Of a stretch of DNA of 6,547 bases, positions 1 through 4,662 are shown one piece after another. The stretch is from Candidatus Methanovirga basalitermitum. GTDB taxonomy: Archaea; Methanobacteriota; Methanobacteria; Methanobacteriales; Methanobacteriaceae. A program made the translations under genes and the position numbers. The notes beneath the pieces were generated by a model that saw only the letters and a program-made list of their open reading frames with translations, was not told the origin of the DNA and did no database searches. The stretch lies in contig JAISZW010000254.1 of assembly GCA_031284445.1 (NCBI GenBank), positions 1-6,547 on the forward strand. The letters are read 5' to 3'. Positions within the stretch are counted from its first letter, which is position 1; every line of letters begins with the position of its first letter.

Positions 1-39
1 TTTTTTTTTTTTACAAAAACATGTACTTTTTAAAAAAAT

Positions 40-405
40 TTAATTTTTTAAATTTTTATTGGTTATTTTAAAAACCCCCCCCCCCCCCCCCCCAAATGTG
101 AACTTTTCATTGAAAGTAGATAAACCACCAGCACTACGAAGTTCTAATTGTCCTTTTTTATTAGAAATCCCTATATTTAGATTTATATCCTTTGGTCTAT
201 CTTCACATAATTTATTATACATATAAGGTAAAGGTTCAATGTTAATTCCATTCCAGCCTAAATCATAGAATAATTTAGTAACAGAATCAGCATATGGATC
301 ATTAGCACCCACATCAATATAAAAACCATTTTTAATCTTATCTAAAAATGATAATAATATTAAATCTTCTTTATCTTCTGAAAATGATAAAATTCTTTTT
401 TTCAT
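40..405 (-). CDS. FkbM-family methyltransferase, N-terminal part only (truncated or broken)
   Basis: FkbM-family proteins are SAM-dependent methyltransferases, often found in surface glycan or secondary-metabolite clusters; the substrate here cannot be told. About the first 100 of 121 residues fit the family: a SEDKEDL opening (residues 9-15), the SAM-binding strand FYIDVGANDP (28-37), the GWNGINIEP segment that follows it, and GGLSTFNEKF (93-102). The frame then enters a G19 run on the coding strand (six Gly codons, 105-110) and ends 11 residues later in low-complexity AT sequence resembling no methyltransferase. Family members are usually over 200 residues, so the second half, including the later acidic KIDVEG-type motif, is missing. 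None of the three frames past the tract restores it in this window. The start at 405 is supported by an immediate match to the family N-terminus; upstream there is only a weak GAGAA as ribosome site. Family assignment is confident; whether this is a pseudogene, a phase-variable gene or an assembly error is open. Confidence 0.75.
   Translation of the reverse strand: MKKRILSFSEDKEDLILLSFLDKIKNGFYIDVGANDPYADSVTKLFYDLGWNGINIEPLPYMYNKLCEDRPKDINLNIGISNKKGQLELRSAGGLSTFNEKFTFGGGGGGVFKITNKNLKN
75..93. repeat. 19-base C homopolymer inside the methyltransferase frame
   Basis: An uninterrupted run of 19 C (G on the coding strand) follows codon 104 of the FkbM-family frame. In DNA this poor in G+C such a run is not expected by chance. 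Long G/C tracts in glycan-modifying genes act as slipped-strand phase-variation switches in several host-associated bacteria; the same pattern also arises from sequencing or assembly artefacts near contig ends, and a T12 run sits at positions 1-12. Confidence 0.85.
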
Positions 406-465
406 GATTATAGTTCTCAGTTTAAACTTTTTCTAAAAATTATGAACTTAATTTTTCCTTAAATT

Positions 466-489
466 AATTTTAATTTATTAATTAAAATT
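466..489. repeat. perfect 10-bp inverted repeat (AT-only hairpin)
   Basis: AATTTTAATT at 466-475 and AATTAAAATT at 480-489 are exact reverse complements around a TATT loop. The repeat lies between the stop of the 32-residue reading frame (501) and the start of the methyltransferase (405), both on the minus strand. It could end or attenuate minus-strand transcription, but there is no T-run directly after it and AT-only repeats are easy to obtain by chance here. Confidence 0.35.
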
Positions 490-500
490 TTAATTGATTT

Positions 501-599
501 TTATAGTCCCATTGATATTCCAATACTTGATCCTATTGCAAAGGATATTAAAAGAATAATTAAGACTAACATAACTTTTCCTTGATTATATACACTCAT
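501..599 (-). CDS. small single-pass membrane protein, 32 residues
   Basis: Reading back from the ATG at 597-599 gives MSVYNQGKVM, then a hydrophobic stretch rich in Leu, Ile, Ser and Gly (about residues 10-31, LVLIILLISF and AIGSSIGISM), ending at TAA 501-503. This is a short polar N-terminus with one Lys followed by a single transmembrane helix carrying small-residue patterns (GSSIGIS) that suit helix packing. An unbroken hydrophobic helix of membrane-spanning length in such AT-rich DNA is better explained by coding than by chance. A GAGTG element sits about five bases before the ATG as a ribosome site. Many short single-helix hypothetical proteins of this look occur in Methanobacteriales (family knowledge, not searched). 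It lies upstream of the methyltransferase on the same strand, about 95 bp away, so they could share a transcript. Function unknown. Confidence 0.6.
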   Translation of the reverse strand: MSVYNQGKVMLVLIILLISFAIGSSIGISMGL

Positions 600-1020
600 A
601 TTAACACTCAATTTTTCATTTATTTATGTTCATTAAATATGGATTCATTGATTTTAGTTCATGAAAGATTTTATCCTAAAATCTATAATTAATAAGTTAA
701 ATTCAGATTTAATGATTTATATGAATATTGTTTCACTTTTAAAATGAAGTGGGGGTTTGATTATTTTTATAGATTAGTATATGTTGGTTGATTTTTATAT
801 GGGATGACTTATAGAAATGAAAATTTATAAGATGTAATAATTGTTCATTCTATTTTTCATTGTTTTATTTTCATACTCATTATCTGAAATAGCTACATAA
901 TTGATAGATTATAGAATTTATTGTGAATAATCATACATAATATAGGCAACGAAAGAATATTATTTGAAATCAAGATACTCTTTTTACCTAGTTTCCATAT
1001 GATTAAATTACTATATTATC
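600..1020. other. AT-rich intergenic stretch, no gene seen
   Basis: No reading frame with coding character is visible on either strand; the ATG-initiated frames checked here (for example 639-692, 17 codons) are very short and lack ribosome sites. TATA-like words occur at 717-724 and near 793-800. A weak hairpin, CACTT (734-738) with AAGTG (747-751), is present just before a G5 run at 751-755. No tRNA, rRNA or CRISPR pattern is seen. Confidence 0.6.
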
Positions 1021-1025
1021 GTGGC

Positions 1026-1035
1026 TTTATATATA
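1026..1035 (+). promoter_or_regulatory. archaeal TATA box without an adjacent gene
   Basis: TTTATATATA is a near-ideal archaeal TATA element. Transcription would be expected to start some 22-27 bases downstream, about 1055-1060, which falls inside the palindrome at 1046-1071. The next plus-strand gene begins only at 1421, so the product would be a long leader or a non-coding RNA. AT-rich DNA produces such words by chance, so this is tentative. Confidence 0.35.
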
Positions 1036-1045
1036 CTTTGTTAAT

Positions 1046-1071
1046 TGTGTATGTGTGTACACACATGCACA
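1046..1071. promoter_or_regulatory. palindromic operator-like site 1
   Basis: ATGTGTGTACACACAT at 1051-1066 is a perfect 16-bp palindrome. The symmetry continues outward with TGTG-type flanks, giving 12 of 13 paired positions over 1046-1071, with one mismatch at 1050/1067. The 18 bases at 1058-1075 recur as a direct repeat at 1253-1270 with one difference. A long palindrome containing G and C in an otherwise A/T-only spacer, repeated upstream of a gene for a ribbon-helix-helix protein, fits a transcription-factor site. Alternating purine-pyrimidine (TG/CA) sequence could also reflect simple-repeat slippage. Confidence 0.5.
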
Positions 1072-1137
1072 TAAATTTTTATTTCTAAAATGTTTAATTT
1101 ATAAATGTATTGTATTTTTATAATGATGAACAATATT

Positions 1138-1188
1138 AAATAGATTAATAAAGTTCTTTTTATTTTTATTTTAACTTTATATCTATTT
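1138..1188 (+). other. long interrupted inverted repeat between the two palindromes
   Basis: AAATAGAT (1138-1145) pairs with ATCTATTT (1181-1188), and TAAAGTT (1149-1155) pairs with AACTTTA (1173-1179). These are separated by a small internal bulge (TAA against T) and close a 17-base pyrimidine-rich loop. Total pairing is 15 bp. It sits midway between the two operator-like sites. It may be a structured part of an untranslated RNA, or a chance fold of AT-rich sequence. Confidence 0.3.
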
Positions 1189-1243
1189 TAATTAAGTATT
1201 TTTAATAAATAACTTATTTAATTTCTAAAAGAAGAAATAATAA

Positions 1244-1270
1244 GTGTGTACATACACACATACACATAAA
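1244..1270. promoter_or_regulatory. palindromic operator-like site 2
   Basis: GTGTGTA (1244-1250) and TACACAC (1253-1259) are exact inverted arms around CA. The segment 1253-1270 repeats 1058-1075 (17 of 18 identical, the difference being A for G). In inverted orientation, 1253-1266 is the exact complement of 1046-1059. A TATA-like word on the minus strand, TTTATATG (1290-1283), would place a leftward start at about 1261, inside this site. The site lies about 160 bp upstream of the ribbon-helix-helix gene. Confidence 0.5.
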
Positions 1271-1387
1271 AGTATTTATTTTCATATAAATTATACATAA
1301 GTAAAAAAATGATTAATTGAAATTACACCCAATTAATTGTTTACATGGATATTCAAATAAAAAATTACTTAAATGAACAATTAGAAA

Positions 1388-1400
1388 ATAGATATATATA
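1388..1400 (+). promoter_or_regulatory. TATA box for the ribbon-helix-helix gene and probably iorAB
   Basis: ATAGATATATATA, preceded by an A-rich BRE-like stretch, ends 20 bases before the ATG at 1421. With usual archaeal spacing transcription would begin at or within a few bases of that ATG, so the first gene may be read from a leaderless transcript; consistent with this, no Shine-Dalgarno sequence precedes it. A perfect palindrome CAATTAATTG (1330-1339) lies just upstream and is a possible additional factor site. Confidence 0.5.
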
Positions 1401-1420
1401 ACAAAAATAAAATCAAAATC

Positions 1421-1618
1421 ATGGTTGAAAAAGATGAAGTTAACAGAATTTGGAAACTATCAGAGAAATCAAGAATGAACATATCATTACCCGAAGAGTT
1501 AGCTAATTGGTTAGATGGAAGAGCATCTGAAAATTGGAGGTTAGATAAAGGTGCAAGATCTAAAGAAGTAACTAAAATATTGTTAGAGGCTAAAAGAGCA
1601 AGCGATGAAAAAATTTAA
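1421..1618 (+). CDS. ribbon-helix-helix (CopG/Arc-like) DNA-binding protein
   Basis: This 65-residue protein has the outline of a ribbon-helix-helix regulator. A short strand, SRMNISLPEEL (about residues 17-27), alternates basic/polar with hydrophobic positions as in the DNA-contacting ribbon. A first helix follows (ANWLDGRASEN, 28-38), then a loop and a second helix beginning at ARSKEVTKILLEA (about 45-57), which has the usual 'S-K-x-x-x-x-(I/L)-L' pattern. Such proteins act as dimers on short palindromic or tandem sites and are often autoregulatory or serve as antitoxins. No toxin-like gene adjoins it; the next gene is iorA, 42 bp downstream on the same strand with little room for a separate promoter, so co-transcription and control of iorAB are plausible but inferred. 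The start at 1421 is chosen because a stop (1382-1384) closes the frame upstream with no other start between; an internal ATG at 1475 would remove part of the ribbon's lead-in. Confidence 0.7.
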   Translation: MVEKDEVNRIWKLSEKSRMNISLPEELANWLDGRASENWRLDKGARSKEVTKILLEAKRASDEKI

Positions 1619-1650
1619 CATATCTCTAATGAACACATAGAAATTTTTTT

Positions 1651-1654
1651 GGTG
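1651..1654 (+). promoter_or_regulatory. ribosome binding site deciding the iorA start
   Basis: GGTG matches the core of the archaeal anti-Shine-Dalgarno complement (GGAGGTGATC). It lies six bases before the ATG at 1661 and three before the ATG at 1658. It overlaps the possible GTG start at 1652 and TTG at 1649, which argues against those two. Confidence 0.5.
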
Positions 1655-1660
1655 CATATG

Positions 1661-3640
1661 ATGGAATTAAAAAAACTTTTAACCACTAAATCTGGAACAA
1701 AATTATTTCTACTTGGTAATGAAGCTAGCGTTCGTGGAGCAATCGAAGCAGGAGTTTCTGTTGCAGCCACTTATCCTGGAACTCCATCATCTGAAATAGG
1801 AAACATACTCTACCACCTAGCAAAAAGTGCTGAGATGTACTTTGAATTCTCTGTTAATGAAAAAGTTGCAATGGAAGTCACATCAACAGCAGCAGTATCA
1901 GGACTTAGATCATTTACTTTTATGAAACACGTGGGTTTAAATGTTGCTTCTGATTCATTTATTACAACAGCTTATAGTGGTATTGATGGTGGAATGGTAA
2001 TACTAACAGCTGATGACCCCTCAATGTTTTCATCTCAAAATGAACAGGATAATAGACATTATGGTAGATTGGCTAAGATACCTATTTTAGAACCTTCCAA
2101 TCCCCAAGAAATAAAAGATATGATGGTTTATGGTTTTGAAATCTCTGAAAAATTTAAAATTCCAGTTATAATCCGTACAACAACTCGTATATCTCACATG
2201 AGAGGGATTGTAGAACTAGGTGAAATAAATAATTCAAGAAATGATGCAATTAAACTCTCTGAAAATGTGCATTGGAAGAAAGGATATCTTAAGAAAAATC
2301 CAGATCAATATGTTCCTATTCCTATAAATGCAGCTAAGATGCATAAAAACCTAATTTTAAAGCTTGAAAATATTAAAAAGATAGATACTGAATTAAACAA
2401 AATTTACTCATCCTCAAATAAAGAAAGCTTTAAATTCAAATTAGGAATTATCTCAAGTGGAAGTAGTTTCAACTATCTATACGATCTTATCAACAAATAT
2501 AACTTAAACATGGATATCCTCAAATTAGGATTCACCTATCCATTCCCTGAAAAAAAAGTTTTAAAGTTTATTAAAGATTTAGATGGAGTTTTCATAGTTG
2601 AAGAAGTCGATCCAATAATGGAAAAAGAAGTCCTATCAATTATAGGTAAAAACCAACTAAAAACATCTGTTTTTGGAAAGTTAAACAATGTATTCCCCAT
2701 GATTTATGAGTTCAATCCAGATATTATTCTAAATTCATTTAAAGATTTCTATAAAATAGCTAACAAAGAAAACAATATTAAAAACATCAACGATGAATTC
2801 TCTAAAAAAGAAGTCAAAGTCAACGACTACAATCAAACTACAAAATTAAGAAACACCAAACTTAACAATCTAATTAAAAACCTTCCAAGTAGACCACCAA
2901 CCTTATGTGCAGGATGTCCACATAGAACGACATATTTTGCAGCTAAAAAAGCAATCAAAGAACTTAAAATCTCCGAAGATGATGTGATATTCGCATCAGA
3001 TATAGGATGCTACACCTTAGGTATTAATCCACCCTATAAAACAGCTGATTACCTACTGTCCATGGGTTCAAGTGTTGGAGATGGTGGAGGATTTTCAAAA
3101 GCAACAAATCAAGTTGTCATGAGTTTTATTGGAGATTCTACATTCTTTCATAGTGGAATCTCTCCACTAATAAATGGAATCCACAACAAAGACAAATTCG
3201 TTCTTACAATTTTAGACAATAGAACTACTGCGATGACTGGAGGTCAACCCAATCCAGGACTTAATGTAGATGGTATGGGAGATCCTGCACCTGAAATATC
3301 TATTGAAAAAATAGCTATTGGCTCAGGAGCTGAATTCGTAAAACTAATAAATCCATTGAACTTAAAAAAAACCATTAAAACCTATAAAGAAGCTATTGAA
3401 TTTGATGGTGTAAGTGTTATAATAGCTAAATCTCCATGCACACTAATAAATGAAAAAAAGAGAAAACCTATGGAAATTGATTACACTAAATGTACTAATT
3501 GCCTATATTGTGTTAAAATTCTTGCATGTCCAGCTATTTCAACCAAAGATGATAAAATAATCATAGATCATCTTAGTTGTAAGGGATGTGCTACCTGTGT
3601 TCAAATATGTAAAGAGAAGGCTATAAAGGTAAAACATTAG
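1661..3640 (+). CDS. iorA: indolepyruvate:ferredoxin oxidoreductase, alpha subunit
   Basis: IorA, with IorB, carries out the ferredoxin-linked, CoA-dependent oxidative decarboxylation of aryl pyruvates (indolepyruvate, phenylpyruvate) to aryl acetyl-CoA. In methanogens the reverse direction is thought to salvage aryl acids into aromatic amino acids; the enzyme is cytoplasmic. With this start the protein has 659 residues, near the family norm. Order seen: N-terminal pyruvate-oxidoreductase-type domain with LFLLGNEASVRGAIEAG and ATYPGTPSSEIG; a Lys/Asn-rich linker around 350-410; LCAGCPHR (about 415-422); the thiamine-diphosphate site GDSTFFHSG (from 491) with DNRTTAMTGG (from 519); and a C-terminal ferredoxin region. 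The ferredoxin cysteines are C611, C614, C617 and C623 (CX2CX2CX5C, then Pro) and C640, C643, C646 and C650 (CX2CX2CX3C). The wider spacing in the first cluster is typical of IorA rather than standard 2[4Fe-4S] ferredoxins. In the second, Lys follows the last Cys where Pro is usual. Starts at 1658, 1652 and 1649 are also open. iorB follows 24 bp later. Confidence 0.95.
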   Translation: MELKKLLTTKSGTKLFLLGNEASVRGAIEAGVSVAATYPGTPSSEIGNILYHLAKSAEMYFEFSVNEKVAMEVTSTAAVSGLRSFTFMKHVGLNVASDSFITTAYSGIDGGMVILTADDPSMFSSQNEQDNRHYGRLAKIPILEPSNPQEIKDMMVYGFEISEKFKIPVIIRTTTRISHMRGIVELGEINNSRNDAIKLSENVHWKKGYLKKNPDQYVPIPINAAKMHKNLILKLENIKKIDTELNKIYSSSNKESFKFKLGIISSGSSFNYLYDLINKYNLNMDILKLGFTYPFPEKKVLKFIKDLDGVFIVEEVDPIMEKEVLSIIGKNQLKTSVFGKLNNVFPMIYEFNPDIILNSFKDFYKIANKENNIKNINDEFSKKEVKVNDYNQTTKLRNTKLNNLIKNLPSRPPTLCAGCPHRTTYFAAKKAIKELKISEDDVIFASDIGCYTLGINPPYKTADYLLSMGSSVGDGGGFSKATNQVVMSFIGDSTFFHSGISPLINGIHNKDKFVLTILDNRTTAMTGGQPNPGLNVDGMGDPAPEISIEKIAIGSGAEFVKLINPLNLKKTIKTYKEAIEFDGVSVIIAKSPCTLINEKKRKPMEIDYTKCTNCLYCVKILACPAISTKDDKIIIDHLSCKGCATCVQICKEKAIKVKH

Positions 3641-3654
3641 TTTTTAAATTAAAA

Positions 3655-3660
3655 GATGAT
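3655..3660 (+). promoter_or_regulatory. ribosome binding site deciding the iorB start
   Basis: GATGAT resembles the GGTGAT Shine-Dalgarno variant and sits four bases before the ATG at 3665. The upstream in-frame ATG at 3656 lies inside this element and has no ribosome site of its own, so 3665 is preferred. Confidence 0.45.
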
Positions 3661-3664
3661 AGCA

Positions 3665-4306
3665 ATGAAATATAATTTTTCAAAAAGTCCCGAGTTTTGT
3701 AAAGATTCATACACCATTTATATATGTGGTGTTGGAGGTCAAGGAACCATAAAAACCTCAGCTATTATTGGAGATGGTGCTATAAATGAAGGAAAAAATG
3801 TGGTAATGAGTGAAATTCATGGAATGTCTCAAAGGGGAGGAATTGTGTCTACTGAACTTAAAATTGGAAACTATAAAAGTTCACTTATTGAAGAATTTAG
3901 TGCAGATATGATCATTGGTTTTGAACCAGTTGAAACTATAAGAAGTCTAAATAAAGCAAATAAAGACACTAAAATATTAATTAATACCAATCCAATAATA
4001 CCATTCAATATTAAATCTCAAAAAAATAGCTATCCAGATGTTGACGAGATTATAGCTATTTTAAAAGATAACTACAATCATGTATATCCTATAAATGGTA
4101 GCCAATTAGTTAAAGATATAGGTAATCCATTAACCTTAAACATGATTCTATTAGGTGCTGCAACAGCAGATGAAACTTTTCCAATATCTAAAGATAATAT
4201 CCTATCTGCCATGAAAGATAATTTAAAACCAAAGTTCCATGACATGAACATTAAAGCAGTTGAAAAAGGATATGAAAAAGTAAAATACATGAAAGAAAAA
4301 GAATAA
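3665..4306 (+). CDS. iorB: indolepyruvate:ferredoxin oxidoreductase, beta subunit
   Basis: IorB is the small partner of IorA and corresponds to the gamma domain of 2-oxoacid:ferredoxin oxidoreductases. The glycine motif ICGVGGQG (about residues 20-27) opens the fold, followed by IKTSAIIGDGAINEGKN and the conserved SEIHGMSQRGG segment, which is diagnostic of this domain. The length, 213 residues, is normal for the family. The N-terminus carries about 12 extra residues (FSKSPEFCKDSY) before the first strand, compared with the usual short lead-in of a few residues. The gene follows iorA on the same strand with a 24-bp gap and is almost surely co-transcribed and assembled with it. The window contains no separate gamma or delta subunit, as expected for the two-subunit indolepyruvate enzyme. 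An ATG at 3656 would add three residues. Confidence 0.93.
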   Translation: MKYNFSKSPEFCKDSYTIYICGVGGQGTIKTSAIIGDGAINEGKNVVMSEIHGMSQRGGIVSTELKIGNYKSSLIEEFSADMIIGFEPVETIRSLNKANKDTKILINTNPIIPFNIKSQKNSYPDVDEIIAILKDNYNHVYPINGSQLVKDIGNPLTLNMILLGAATADETFPISKDNILSAMKDNLKPKFHDMNIKAVEKGYEKVKYMKEKE

Positions 4307-4356
4307 TTGTTTATAGAAAAACATCTATTTAATACAAATTTAAGAGTTGAAAATCA

Positions 4357-4638
4357 ATGAAATTTGAAATAAAACATGCTATACTTAAAAGGGATAGTGT
4401 TGATGAAAGTTTTGAATTAATAGATCCAAAAAATCATTTTAAAAATGATGAATATCTTGTAGGTATTGATAGTGATACTTTAATTGGAATGGAAATAATA
4501 CTATCAGCTATTTTAAACAACGATTTCAAAAATTGGGATAAAATTAAAGAAAATGATCAAGTTAGTTCCTTTTCCAACCTACTTCTAAAATTAGGTTATA
4601 AAAAAGAAGAAATAGAACACATTTTAAATGAAATATGA
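4357..4638 (+). CDS. hypothetical protein, 93 residues, at the end of the ior operon
   Basis: I do not recognise a family. The protein is acidic overall, has no signal peptide or membrane segment, and has no cysteine or metal-binding pattern. It begins with a strand-like segment, MKFEIKHAIL. A central hydrophobic helix follows (DTLIGMEIILSAIL, about 40-53), and a Leu/Ile-rich helical C-terminus after it (about 70-93, FSNLLLKLGY then IEHILNEI). It is probably a small soluble alpha/beta or mainly helical protein. A good ribosome site, GAGTTGA at 4344-4350, lies six bases before the ATG, which supports real translation. The gap to iorB is 50 bp with no obvious terminator or promoter, so it likely belongs to the ior transcript. 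Its stop is 24 bp from the convergent MmgE/PrpD stop. Function unknown. Confidence 0.7.
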   Translation: MKFEIKHAILKRDSVDESFELIDPKNHFKNDEYLVGIDSDTLIGMEIILSAILNNDFKNWDKIKENDQVSSFSNLLLKLGYKKEEIEHILNEI

Positions 4639-4662
4639 TTAGTTCAATGGATACAAATACTG

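Noticed and set aside
639..692. 17-codon plus-strand frame beginning MDSLILVHERF
   Set aside because: Too short, no Shine-Dalgarno sequence and no hydrophobic or domain-like pattern.
1046..1270. Two-copy repeat read as a minimal CRISPR array or a miniature transposon with terminal inverted repeats
   Set aside because: Only two copies with a 195-bp spacing and no cas genes, so not CRISPR. For a mobile element, the inverted match is only 14 bases, no target-site duplication was seen and the same segment also repeats directly, so an operator pair is simpler.
1421..1618. Ribbon-helix-helix gene as the antitoxin of a toxin-antitoxin pair
   Set aside because: The neighbouring genes are the intergenic spacer and iorA; no RelE-, MazF- or PIN-like toxin is present within the window.
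4078..4290. Minus-strand reading frame of 70 codons inside iorB
   Set aside because: It lies wholly within a well-supported gene on the other strand, has no family resemblance and no ribosome site.
4639..4662. Bidirectional terminator between the convergent 93-residue gene and the MmgE/PrpD gene
   Set aside because: The 24 bp contain neither a stable inverted repeat nor a T-run in either direction, so no terminator can be supported there.
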